DNA from: Candidatus Sodalis pierantonius str. SOPE
Lineage (GTDB): Bacteria; Pseudomonadota; Gammaproteobacteria; Enterobacterales; Enterobacteriaceae
Direction of reading: 5' to 3'
DNA: 64,000 nt
Assembly: GCF_000517405.1 (NCBI RefSeq)
Contig: NZ_CP006568.1
Span: 558,001-622,000 of the forward strand
This document shows positions 28,392 to 37,499 of this stretch, in pieces; within the stretch, counting starts at the first letter, position 1, and every line of letters begins with the position of its first letter. The translations under genes were made by a program, and so were the position numbers. The notes below the pieces were generated by a model. That model made no database searches. It worked only from the letters and a program-made list of their open reading frames with translations, and was not told where the DNA came from.

Positions 28392-29874
28392 TATTGAACC
28401 TCCGTAGATGCCAGCATCAGCTTCTGGATACTGCCGCCGTCGCTGTACCACAGTGAGCAGCTCGGGCTGGTTCGTCCGGCGCGCAGGGCCGGCAGCATAT
28501 CGCCGATATACAGGTAATACCCGGTGGCAAACAGCGTCGCGGACACGTCTTCCCCCACGGCATTGCTGATTTCCAGTTTCTGCGCCGCGGACAGCGTGAC
28601 CCCGGCGCGAATACCGCCCCAGGCCTTGAACTGTTCGATCACATCGCTCATCGCAGTGGCAACAAGCGCCCGACCGGCGTTGTTATACGGGACGGTTTTG
28701 TTCGACTTGAACAACGCCAGCACCGCGCCCTGCAGATTGGCGTTCAACCAGATTTGACCGCAAAAGCTGTCCAGCCACTTGAAATCCCCTGTGATGGTGC
28801 CATCGGCCCAGTAGTCTTCGACGATATTGTTGGCCGCGTATTAGCCGTAAAATTGTATCCGTTGGCGATCAGCGCGTCGTATTCCGTCTCGTGCGTCACA
28901 TCTGCCGCCAGGCCGTTATATTCGCGGAATTTAAACGGAACGCGCCCCGCGAGGCGGACAAAATCCAGTGCCGCGGCATAACTCATCACCGCAGCCGGTT
29001 TCTTTACGTCGGTACAAAACACCGGTACGATACTGCCGTAATTATTGAACGTAATGATCGCGTGGGCGATATGCTCTTCACTGCCGGCGACCTTTGCTGT
29101 TGCACGGGTCGTCCAGGCCACGTAAAAATACCGCTTGTTCTGGCTGCTGGCCCAGGCAGACAACGCTAAATGCTCGGCGTCTTCACACTCGAATACCGTC
29201 GAGAACGACGCCCATTGCGAAGACCTGGCCGTGATGGCGGTAAACATGTCCGGCACCACGGTTTTGCTCGCCCCCTGCGACACTTCAGCACCGGTACTGC
29301 GGGTAAGTTTCAACGGCTCGGCAGCCGAGCCTTGTCCGAAGGTGATTGACGTGGTTTCCGGTTGGGTGCCACCCACGGTAATGATGAATGCATGATGCAG
29401 GGTGTCATATGTCACGGCAGCTACCGCTGGCGTCAACGCGGTCTGAAGCACCGCGGCAGCGTCGGCAAAACTGGTCACCGCGCTGAAATTCACCTCGATA
29501 CGGCGGCTTTTGCCGTTTATTGTGAGCGTCAGTGTGCCAGAAATCGCTTTTAACGCCTCAACCGTCATGCCCTTGAATGCGCCACTGCGCAACCAGGCCG
29601 CCACCGGTACCCGGTTAAAACACGAAAACAGCAGCTTGCCCGGGGTTTTCGTCGCGTTGTTGTACCCTTGAAAATACATCGCCGCCATGGTGTATTCGTC
29701 TGACTCGCCGCCGAAATAAGCCCCGACATCTGCCGCAGAAGAAAACGACAGCACCGCCCCCTGCGGTAGATACGCATTCGTGGTCAGCAGCAGGCCATTA
29801 AGGTCAACCACGTTCCCCGCCGCCGCCAATACTCCGGGGTTAATTTTCACATCTTTACTGATTGGAATGGCCAT
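28391..29874 (-). pseudogene. Contractile tail sheath protein (DUF3383-like), frameshifted
   Basis: The first ~340 residues start at 29874 (MAIPISKDVKINPGVLAAAG) and include YFYVAWTTRATAKVAGSEEH and FVRLAGRVPFKFREYNGLAA. Near 28850 the frame breaks in NGYNF. In the next frame the protein continues with AANNIVEDYWADGTITGDFK and ends with the typical YYLYIGDMLPALRAGRTSPS segment at 28391. That frame also holds a TAA at 28841-28843 close to the break, so two changes may be present. Total length would be about 494 aa. Loss of sheath predicts no functional contractile tail. Confidence 0.85.
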
Positions 29875-30406
29875 CGAGGGACTCCGTTATGGTCGTTTTG
29901 AGGGTCACGCTATCGAAGAAGGCCAGTGGCGCACTGACCACCGGATGAATTTGTGCGACGATATCCAACGTCCAGCGTGGTTCGTATTGCTGCTCACCGT
30001 TAATCATCGTAGTCTGGTGTGGCTCGCTGCAATACAGCGGGCAGATCACGTTGCCAGCCCGCCGGAAAACGTCGGTGCCGAGCTCAGAGCGGATCAGCGT
30101 GGCAAAAGTCAGCGCATGGCGCGCCGCCGTTTGACCGTAAAAATCCAGTTGACACCGCCACTGCGTGGTGCGGGTTATCTGTTGCGTGCCCGGTCCTGCC
30201 GCGACAGGTGCGGTATACGTCACCACGCCCGTGGAAAGGCCGGTCGAATGCAGTGAGGTCATGGTAATGAAGTCCCCGACAGGCATCGACACCGCGTTTT
30301 GCTGGCTACGCACGATTTTCACGTCAGTAAAAAGTCCCTGAAGAACATCCCCAAGGGCTTGGTAGAGATCGCTTTCGCTGAGGGAAAGCGCTATGTTTGC
30401 AGGCAT
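29855..30406 (-). CDS. Phage neck terminator-like protein
   Basis: 183 aa starting MPANIALSLSESDLYQALGD at ATG 30406. A helical N-terminus is followed by VGDFITMTSLHSTGLST and a C-terminal LDIVAQIHPVVSAPLAFFD, the pattern of neck/terminator proteins (LIC_12616-like) that lie just upstream of DUF3383-type sheath genes. It overlaps the sheath start by 20 bp. Intact. Confidence 0.6.
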   Translation of the reverse strand: MPANIALSLSESDLYQALGDVLQGLFTDVKIVRSQQNAVSMPVGDFITMTSLHSTGLSTGVVTYTAPVAAGPGTQQITRTTQWRCQLDFYGQTAARHALTFATLIRSELGTDVFRRAGNVICPLYCSEPHQTTMINGEQQYEPRWTLDIVAQIHPVVSAPLAFFDSVTLKTTITESLDGHSNQ

Positions 30407-30756
30407 ACAATCACCCTCGTCCAGTCCGGCCAGTTCTCCGGCACAGCAACAACCAACCATTTTTCTTCACCAATCACAAACCGATCGCCGCCCTGTTGAC
30501 GAGGACGATAAATACCGCACCAGTTGCCGTCGGTATATACCGAGGCAAACACGCCCTGAAGATTCAGGTTATCCAGGTGCCGGATATCGGACTGCGAGAC
30601 GGCCTGCTTCTGCACCCGCATGACCACCGGCTCAGCGTACGTTGGGGTCTGCGAATAATCCGCCGATGTGACCTGACCGGTGGACCGGTAGATTTTCGCG
30701 TCAATAAACGGATTCACTGCTCCCACCGCGCGCAACGCAATGCCGTGTAAATTCAT
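30391..30756 (-). CDS. Phage head-tail joining protein, hypothetical
   Basis: 121 aa from ATG 30756 (MNLHGIALRAVGAVNPFIDA) with YAEPVVMRVQKQAVSQSDIR and ENWPDWTRVIVCLQT. Proteins of this size and pattern occupy the connector slot between gp10-like and terminator genes. Specific role inferred from position. Its start lies inside the 3' end of the upstream gene. Confidence 0.55.
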   Translation of the reverse strand: MNLHGIALRAVGAVNPFIDAKIYRSTGQVTSADYSQTPTYAEPVVMRVQKQAVSQSDIRHLDNLNLQGVFASVYTDGNWCGIYRPRQQGGDRFVIGEEKWLVVAVPENWPDWTRVIVCLQT

Positions 30757-31330
30757 GTATCCCCACGGCATAATCAACACTGTTTAGCATATGGCTGCTG
30801 TCGATGAGCGGTTTGTCGAAGCCCTTGCGCTTGATGGTTGATTTAGCCAGCGGCGACGACGTCAGTTCACGAATGGCCTCCTGCAACTGGCCCTTTATTT
30901 GCTCACCCATCGCCTCAAGTGCTGCCCGCGTATCCAAATCGTTTTGTTGCATCAAGGACGTGATAGCGCCGCTCCAGGCCGCGCTTTTACTGGCAATCAT
31001 GGTACGAAAATACGGACGGGGTGACACGGTAATGGTGTGTGCGGGGATCATGACGCTCTGCGCAAAGTTTGCTTTTGACGCTTTCACGAAACGCGTACCC
31101 ACCTTGCCCGTGCGCGGGTTAGCGCGAAAATGCAGGGTCTGTTCGCGGGCGAGCACCGTGATACTGCCGCCAAACTCATTGACCGCGGCAATCATTGCCA
31201 CCGGCATTCCCTCCGGGTAGGTCGCCCCTGCCAGAAAACCCACTTTAAGCGTTTTCCCTGTTGCCACGTTTTTCGCCCTCTGCGCCAGCCGTTGCCGAAA
31301 AGCATCGCTTCCCCTGATCTTGCCGGCCAT
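30701..31330 (-). CDS. HK97 gp10-like phage protein, probable 3' frameshift
   Basis: Starts MAGKIRGSDAFRQRLAQRAK at ATG 31330 and contains VNEFGGSITVLAREQTLHFR and RPYFRTMIASKSAAW, typical of the gp10-like/minor tail family that completes the connector. Family members usually end soon after the MLNSVDY motif. Here the frame runs 50 bp into the next gene. One extra G in the GGGG run near 30765 would give a stop overlapping the next ATG, so a 1-bp loss at the very end is likely. The core is intact. Confidence 0.65.
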   Translation of the reverse strand: MAGKIRGSDAFRQRLAQRAKNVATGKTLKVGFLAGATYPEGMPVAMIAAVNEFGGSITVLAREQTLHFRANPRTGKVGTRFVKASKANFAQSVMIPAHTITVSPRPYFRTMIASKSAAWSGAITSLMQQNDLDTRAALEAMGEQIKGQLQEAIRELTSSPLAKSTIKRKGFDKPLIDSSHMLNSVDYAVGIHEFTRHCVARGGSSESVY

Positions 31331-31331
31331 A

Positions 31332-31613
31332 TTACAACCCCAGTAGCGCTTTGATGGCGTCGGCGTCTTTGGCGGCCAGGATCTGCCGACCGATGGCACT
31401 GGCGTCACTGATATCCGCCACTTTTGGCCGGTAGTTGTCCGCCTTGGCACCGATGGCCTGTCGCGCGGCCGCCGCATCTTTCGCGGTCAGTAGCTGTTTA
31501 CCGGTCTTCGTGGCATCGGTGATCTGCGCAGTGGTGATGGCAGTACCGCTGCCATCCTGAGGGGTCAGAACCTCTATCGGGTAGCCCCCCATCGACATGG
31601 CGCGTTGAGTCAT
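31332..31613 (-). CDS. Head-fibre-like phage protein with two motif repeats
   Basis: 93 aa from ATG 31613 behind AGGAG (MTQRAMSMGGYPIEVLTPQD). It has two related units, ITDATKTGKQLLTAKDAAAA and ISDASAIGRQILAAKDADAI, each an Asp-Ala then Gly-Lys/Arg-Gln then Ala-Lys-Asp pattern. Such repeats occur in phage head-fibre proteins and in fibre shafts. A decorative capsid role is plausible but inferred. Confidence 0.55.
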   Translation of the reverse strand: MTQRAMSMGGYPIEVLTPQDGSGTAITTAQITDATKTGKQLLTAKDAAAARQAIGAKADNYRPKVADISDASAIGRQILAAKDADAIKALLGL

Positions 31614-31634
31614 TTCTGTTCTCCTCAAAAATAG

Positions 31635-32045
31635 TTAGCGCCAGCGGCGCAGGGCGCGATAGTAGTGTGCGGGGTAGCCGCCTGCGTAATAACGCCATGT
31701 CCGGTAGGACGCAGTCGCCTACCAGTAATCCGCCCCATACGGGGTTTGCAAGTACCACCAGGACGCGTCGTTACTGCCGCTGCTGTCCACCGACACCGAA
31801 ACCGAGCCTTCTGACGCACTGGTAATACGCCCAACCAGCCCGTTATCCTCGCCACGCAGCGCGCAAAGATGCGCGACCAGCAGAAACAGTAACTGCTCCC
31901 GCTCCTTCAGATCGGCGATAAGACTCGCGTCGGTATTGTCGAGATAAAGCGTCGCTGCCTGATTAAACCGTGCCTGCAGCAGATCATTGCTGGCCGCTGC
32001 AAACATCGGATACAGTGCCCAAAACGCCTTACTATCAAACGTCAC
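31635..32045 (-). pseudogene. DUF4054 phage head completion protein with an amber codon
   Basis: Starts MTFDSKAFWALYPMFAAASN at 32045, a typical DUF4054 N-terminus, followed by LLFLLVAHLCALRGEDNGLV. TAG at 31719-31721 follows TPYGADYW. The same frame then continues ATASYRTWRYYAGGYPAHYY and ends in LRRWR at 31635. Family members carry this tail (YW-ATA-YRT as I recall), so the TAG is probably from CAG. Only that codon breaks the frame. Confidence 0.8.
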
Positions 32046-32056
32046 AACCCCATGGG

Positions 32057-32401
32057 TTACCCCTTCTGGCGCATCGCCTCATCATCCCGGGCGATGCCCG
32101 GTACCGGATTTTCCTGCGACAGCGGCTCCAATCCGAATACGGCTCCGGCCTGCTCCCTCGCCTGCGAGCGGGCACTGTTTTGGCTACTTTGGGCGAAAAC
32201 CACCCCGTTTTTGATATAGGGTTGTTGGCCGTGTATCGACAACCAGGCATCGAAAAAGGCCTTGTCAACCTGGGTTAAGCCATATCCGCCGGTAACGTGC
32301 CCCGCTTCCTGACGATTACCGTTAAGGGTAACGGTCTGCCCTTCTACCTCAAGGACCAGGTCATTGGGCAGTTTGCAGCCCACAGTGACATGTTCAGCCA
32401 T
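32057..32401 (-). CDS. Hypothetical phage protein next to the major capsid gene
   Basis: 114 aa starting MAEHVTVGCKLPNDLVLEVE at 32401 with GGGAG upstream. It contains VTLNGNRQEAGHVTGGYGLT and DKAFFDAWLSIHGQQPYIKN. I do not recognise a named family, but proteins of this pattern are often encoded just downstream of DUF2184-type capsid genes. Intact. Confidence 0.55.
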   Translation of the reverse strand: MAEHVTVGCKLPNDLVLEVEGQTVTLNGNRQEAGHVTGGYGLTQVDKAFFDAWLSIHGQQPYIKNGVVFAQSSQNSARSQAREQAGAVFGLEPLSQENPVPGIARDDEAMRQKG

Positions 32402-32419
32402 CGTTTACACTCCCACCAT

Positions 32420-33454
32420 TTATGCAATGGCCTGCGGCTGACGGATGATCGCCCCCCAGGTGCCGGCGGATTTTTTCTGCTCCCAGGCCGAGGGTTTGAC
32501 CACCACGCTATGCGCCCGCAGTTTTTCCGTAAAAGGCACAATACCCCACATCCTGACCGTCGAGCTTTTCTGCGATAAGCTGAAGGAGCTCACCGGCAGC
32601 GGTGGTGTATTCCACAGCGCTGACAGTCGTCAGCTCGGGGAAGTTTTTTGCCAGCAGATCGGAGACATTCACCTTATAGGCGTTCGTCTTGGTCAGGTGC
32701 ACCTCAGCGGACGGCGACAAGCACAGCTTCATGCTGTCAGTGCGCTCAATCAGGCCTTTGGTCTGCGTCACCAATTGCTTGTAAAGACGCACGATGTCGT
32801 CATAGACTGCCTGACCGTCCTTGTCATCCCAACTGACTTTACCATTCACCGTCGCCGGCGTAATGGGTGCCGACAGGCTCGGGTCATTCAGCAGACCGTA
32901 GTTCTTCAAGCCGTCAATGCCGTAGAAATACGACTTGTTCTGAAACTTGTTGAGCACCAACGCCGACGCCACATTAAGTTCAGCCGCCCAGCCTATGCGC
33001 CCCTCGCCATACATATCCAGCTCGCGCTCACCCCACAGGGTAAAGGTCTGGTAATCTGGTAATGGTAGCTTTGCCGCGGCTCCCAGTTCACATTGGCGCT
33101 TACCGTACCGTTATGGCTGTAGTCACCGTAACTGCTGACCTGCCCGGTCGATTCCACAATGGGGAATTGCGCGGTCAGCGTGGTCCAGTCGCCTTTTTTG
33201 GTTTCGCCCATGATTTGCGACGCCTTCATTGGCGTTACCATCACGCGGATCAGCTCAGGGTCAACATAGTTAGTGAAGTACGCCGGAATACCGCCGTTGG
33301 TCTGGGTCACCATCTGCGGTTGTGCATCCATGGCCAACGCATAGTTACCCGCATAGTCAGCCGGCAGGTACGCCTGCGCACCCGGCAGGATAATGCCGTA
33401 ATCGCGACGGGCGGTGGCATAGTGTTGCTTGAATTTATTCAGTACTTGCTCCAG
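32420..33454 (-). pseudogene. Major capsid protein (DUF2184-like) with frameshifts
   Basis: Recognisable N-terminal region at 33454-33010: RRDYGIILPGAQAYLPADYA and AMDAQPQMVTQTNGGIPAYF. Near 33050 the 8-bp unit ATTACCAG is tandemly duplicated and shifts the frame; TLWGERELDMYGEGRIGWAA follows in the new frame. Near 32530 a second break lies in the GYCAFYGK region, with the proper tail TEKLRAHSVVVKPSAWEQKK ending at 32420. The start is unclear because no ATG is in frame; 33454 is where family similarity begins. Capsid should not be made. Confidence 0.85.
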
Positions 33455-33921
33455 GTGCTGATCATGATCAGGTCTTTCGCGGCCGCCTCACTGGCGGCAT
33501 AAAAAGCGGTTTCGGCAAAGCTGTCCAGGCTGGCACCGGCGGCACCGGTGGCGATCTCACCGGTCGTCAGCGAGGCAAACACCTTCTGCCCGCGCGTGGC
33601 CGCCGTGGTGGTCCGCGCCCAGACATCGCCGGCGGTTATCAGAGTGCATTCACGGCCCGACTGGATCAGCATGGCGGCGGCAGCCAGCCACTCAACAATG
33701 GCGGCCTGCCCGTCCCGCGGTACAAATCCCGCCGGCGCGCCCGTGCCCTGGTTGGTCGCCACACCGTTAACGACCCAGGCAAAGCGGCCTATCGTCAACC
33801 CGACCTGACCCGTGACCAGCGCCCCTTCTCCCGCCACAAAGGACGTATACGGGTTTGCACTGGCAAACACGCCTTCCACGCCCGGCGCCGAATACTGGTT
33901 AATACGTGTTGGAAAACTCAT
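33439..33921 (-). CDS. Phage structural cement/decoration protein
   Basis: 160 aa starting MSFPTRINQYSAPGVEGVFA at 33921, with LTIGRFAWVVNGVATNQGTG, FVPRDGQAAIVEWLAAAAML and a tail ending in STWSKY. This resembles capsid-decorating cement proteins encoded between the scaffold/protease and capsid genes. The family call is by pattern and position. Intact, though it could not function without capsid. Confidence 0.6.
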   Translation of the reverse strand: MSFPTRINQYSAPGVEGVFASANPYTSFVAGEGALVTGQVGLTIGRFAWVVNGVATNQGTGAPAGFVPRDGQAAIVEWLAAAAMLIQSGRECTLITAGDVWARTTTAATRGQKVFASLTTGEIATGAAGASLDSFAETAFYAASEAAAKDLIMISTWSKY

Positions 33922-33922
33922 C

Positions 33923-35227
33923 TCAGTAACCTCGTTTCAGTTTGCCCGCACTCGGGAAATCCGCCGCAAAAGACGATGCCGCGGCAGTGTCCATCGCGAT
34001 ACGCGGGGTCGCGACCGCCTGCTTTTGCTCTACGGCGTATTTCACCATACTGCGATACGCGCTGGGGTGGACGCCGTCGGTCTCAATACCGACTTGCGCC
34101 AGCGCCGTGCGATAGACCTCTTCTGCCGAATCCATCGCCACCACCTCGCCAATCAGGGGCCGCCCGTCACTTTCTGCCATCCGTACCGCACGGAAATTTT
34201 CGGCGGCGGCGCGGGTGGCGCTGTCCGTGGCCTGTTTAATCGCCGCATCCATCGCCGGTTTGCTGACCGTATCGGGTGCGGGTGGCTCGGGGGCATCATC
34301 TGCCGCCGGCATCAATGCCGCCCGGATTTTCTCCAGCACCGCTTCCGGCACCTTATCGCTCAGCAGGGCCAGTACCGTATCCAGCGGGTTATCATTATCC
34401 AGTGCCGGTGCTGCCTCTTCGGGTTCGACCACCGCTGCCGCGGCTTCCATCAGCTCGGCCAGTTCGGCCGGCTCAATCTCCATATCCTGCGCCAGATGTT
34501 CACCAAAGACGGCCTTGACCGCATTGGCAATCGCGTTTGGACGCTGATGGGCACCGACCAGCCGGGTCAAGTCCTTCGGTGACGCATCCTGCGCAAGCCG
34601 GGGCCTGAGATAGGCACCCAGCGCGGCGCGCATGGCGACACCCTTACGGTTTAATTTCATGTGTTGTAACTCCTGAGGAAGGGAATCAAAAACCAGTACA
34701 TCCGACCCCGCCCGGCCATCACCGACCAGGGCCACATGGTTACCGACAATCTGGCGCATCACGCCGTCATAGCGGACACCGTCCGGCGTTTTACCAGGGG
34801 TCATGTCGGCAACGTAGGCATACGAAGACGACAGCTCACGTTGCTCACCGGTTTCGATACCGGCGATAGCGGCGTTGTCCCAGATGGACAGGCCATTCAC
34901 CAGATAGGTGCCGTCAAATTCACTGCTGGCATGAGTGGTACCACAGCGGTATTCACGCGCCGGTGCCCCCGGATAGTCGGGCTGGTGCCGGCACAGCACG
35001 GGGATAGTGTTAAAGGTAGGCGCGCCTTGACGCAGCTCGTCCGGATCACGGTACAGCATGTAAAGTTTGTCAGGCTTAAGTCCGAGTACGTCGGATTGCG
35101 GGATTTCCCGCCCGTAATAGCCGCACACATTCGCCTTGCTGATGGCGCTGCGCGCCACCTGCAACCTGCCCACTTTGTCAAAGTGCCGTACCGAACGCCG
35201 GTCAAAAGCCAGTCGTTCCGTTGTCAT
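33923..35227 (-). CDS. DUF2213 phage protein, probable prohead protease/scaffold
   Basis: 434 aa. The N-terminal 170 residues include KANVCGYYGREIPQSDVLGL, PVLCRHQPDYPGAPAREYRC and RQIVGNHVALVGDGRAGSDV, the DUF2213 signature with the catalytic-type His/Ser pattern of prohead proteases. The C-terminal half is Ala/Glu-rich and helical (LAELMEAAAAVVEPEEAAPA), as expected for a scaffold. ATG 35227 follows GGAG. Intact. Confidence 0.8.
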   Translation of the reverse strand: MTTERLAFDRRSVRHFDKVGRLQVARSAISKANVCGYYGREIPQSDVLGLKPDKLYMLYRDPDELRQGAPTFNTIPVLCRHQPDYPGAPAREYRCGTTHASSEFDGTYLVNGLSIWDNAAIAGIETGEQRELSSSYAYVADMTPGKTPDGVRYDGVMRQIVGNHVALVGDGRAGSDVLVFDSLPQELQHMKLNRKGVAMRAALGAYLRPRLAQDASPKDLTRLVGAHQRPNAIANAVKAVFGEHLAQDMEIEPAELAELMEAAAAVVEPEEAAPALDNDNPLDTVLALLSDKVPEAVLEKIRAALMPAADDAPEPPAPDTVSKPAMDAAIKQATDSATRAAAENFRAVRMAESDGRPLIGEVVAMDSAEEVYRTALAQVGIETDGVHPSAYRSMVKYAVEQKQAVATPRIAMDTAAASSFAADFPSAGKLKRGY

Positions 35228-35230
35228 TGA

Positions 35231-36034
35231 TTACTCCAGTCCGGGTAAAATCGCCTCCCAGGTGCAGCGGCAGTTGATTTCCTCGCCCGGCATCACCCAC
35301 TTGCCGTCCAAATACAGCCCTTTGGCCAGATCGAATGTCTGGCCGTCTGCTTTCACATGCGAGGACCTGGGCACCTTGCCGGCATGGGAGTGGCGCCAGC
35401 GGCCGTGCGTCATACCGAGCGCACGTTGGCGGGCGCACTGCATGGCCGACGTTGCCTTGTTGTTCTGATCCAAAGCGATAAACGCCGCCCGACGCCGGGC
35501 GACGCCATAGCGCTGTTGTAATGCTTTGGTCAGCGTGCCAAGATCACGCCCGTGAGAAACGGACTGCATCACCAGCGTTTCAACCTGGGTAAAATAGTGC
35601 TGAGGAATGGAGCGGATCAGATTGACGTTCTCGGTAAGGGTCGCCTGAAGCACGTTATTCATTTCCGACGCCATCTTGAACGGCACCGTGAACCCCGCCT
35701 GCTGTAACGCGGTGGCAAGGAAAGCGTCGCTGTTGTTTATCACATCGACGGCGAAACGTTCAGCCAGCTTTGCCGCCAGTACGTCGAATTTTTTACGCCA
35801 ACGCCTGGACAGCTTGCCCATGGCGTCCCGCATCATGATAGCCGCAGAGGCATCTTGCGCCAGTCCCGTCTGCCGGTATTCCGCGCGCAGCCAATAAAGT
35901 GTGCTGCGGTGCAACTCCCGCACCGCCTTATCGAGCTGCCTACGGTACCCGGCTTCAATCCCGGCGTTCGGGCGGATCGACCTCAGGCGCTTTTCGTTCC
36001 TGCTCTTCCTTATCGTCGTCGAAAAGCGCTTCAT
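35231..36034 (-). CDS. Phage head morphogenesis protein (SPP1 gp7-like)
   Basis: 267 aa starting MKRFSTTIRKSRNEKRLRSI at ATG 36034, inside the portal 3' end. The C-terminal region carries ALDQNNKATSAMQCARQRAL and the Cys-His-rich motif HSHAGKVPRSSHVKADGQTF through EEINCRCTWEAILPG, the minor-head signature. It would be packaged with the portal. Intact. Confidence 0.82.
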   Translation of the reverse strand: MKRFSTTIRKSRNEKRLRSIRPNAGIEAGYRRQLDKAVRELHRSTLYWLRAEYRQTGLAQDASAAIMMRDAMGKLSRRWRKKFDVLAAKLAERFAVDVINNSDAFLATALQQAGFTVPFKMASEMNNVLQATLTENVNLIRSIPQHYFTQVETLVMQSVSHGRDLGTLTKALQQRYGVARRRAAFIALDQNNKATSAMQCARQRALGMTHGRWRHSHAGKVPRSSHVKADGQTFDLAKGLYLDGKWVMPGEEINCRCTWEAILPGLE

Positions 36035-37499
36035 CGTCGTCAATGTCGATATCCCCGCGCAAATCAAGGCGGCTGTACGGACTGTCCGGATCTGCGGCCA
36101 GTTTTTCGCGCACCTCGTTATTGGTCATCGCCCCTACGCTTGCGTAAATCTGGTCGGTCTCCGCCTCGATTTTACGCAGCGTCGCCTGTTGCTCCCGGGT
36201 CAGTTCATGAAGAGGCTCAAATTCAAAGGTGATATCTGGATCGATATCGCCAAATTCCGACAGCTGGATGATGTCAAGCACCCGTTTCAGGGGTTTACGA
36301 AAGAGTTTTTCCTGCAGGGCCGCGATGGTGTCGTAAAACACACGGATTTCTCCTTCACTGGAAGCATTGAGCCCGGTCGGACTGAGGCCGGCGAATTTCA
36401 CCGAGGGGATCCCGCTGACAAAAAACATGTGCTCCTGGGCTTGCGCCTGCAACGTGTCCAGGCCACTCAGCGGCGTGTTAACCTGGAAGAAATCTTCTTC
36501 TTCCTTGTCAAGTATCAGCAGGCCGCGGTTATCCCGCGTCTGGTTAAACAGCTCGGCTCGCTGCGTGTAACCCGGATCGTATTTCCCCTGCAGGGCGGTA
36601 CCCAGCTTGGTTTTGATGCCGCTTAATGAAAACGCATGCAGAGTATCGCCCACGCTGTCACGGGTGCGCAACCAGTTATTCACATACGGCTCCGCCATTT
36701 GCGTCAGTGATAACTCCCCAAAGTTATAGGCGGCCTTCAACATATCGGGAACCGGGCGTGAGACAAAATTCAGCAGGCGACTGGCATGGACCGTCTTCTC
36801 CATCACATACCATTCCGTCGGCTGGTAAAAATCATTACTCAACGGATTATCGGCGTTGTACATCCCCGGGTAGGTCCACACCGGGTCCACTACCCGCAAG
36901 GCATGCAGGGCACCGCGAGCGATTTTTTTAGCCGAAATAAACAGCGGCGATCGCAACTCTTCCGCCTCTGTCCAGGCCGACAGCCCTGTGGGCGAGCGCA
37001 TGTCGAGATAAATCTGCCCGCGGCCAAAAAAGCCATCATGCCCCGCCGCCAGCCGAAACGCCTCCTGTACCCGGTAACGGGCCAGGGCGGCGGCAAGCTG
37101 CGTCACGCGCGCCGCCTTGCTCTCATCGCCGTCGCCGGCAACAGTGACGTTTATCCACTTGCGCGTCATCTCTTCGGCCATCACGCTGACCATACGGCGG
37201 TACTCGGGTAGCTGTGCCATCTGGGAAAGGTAGGGATAGCCCGGAAAACCGCCAATCACCGCATCGGGGTAGCTGCCGTTGAGCATATCGTAGGGGGTGG
37301 TGTCCATCGCCAGTACGGCAGGGCGAATAGCCTCTGGGATCACCCCCTTCGGCGGATCGTACGTCTCAAACCGCCGCCGTTGACGCCGTTGATTCTCTTC
37401 CAGCATCTGCGCATGTACGCGCATTGATGAAGGCGTTACCGGCACCGCCGGGGGTGCCGCGGTACCTACTGGCGGTTTTTTTGCTTTGAAGGGCTACAT
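35955..37499 (-). pseudogene. Portal protein (DUF1073-like), stop at codon 2
   Basis: The body encodes a ~500-residue portal: VHAQMLEENQRRQRRRFETY, GFPGYPYLSQMAQLPEYRRM, FFQVNTPLSGLDTLQAQAQE and FVSGIPSVKFAGLSPTGLNA are typical. The expected start ATG (37497-37499) is followed directly by TAG (37494-37496), then PFKAKKPPVGTAAPPAVPVT in frame. An AAG-to-TAG change would explain it and would also abolish the TGA of terL. A weak GTG at 37445 could restart translation. Classified as pseudogene with this reservation. Confidence 0.75.

Noticed and set aside
35901..36626. 241-codon plus-strand frame opposite portal/head genes
   Set aside because: Shadow of the portal gene.
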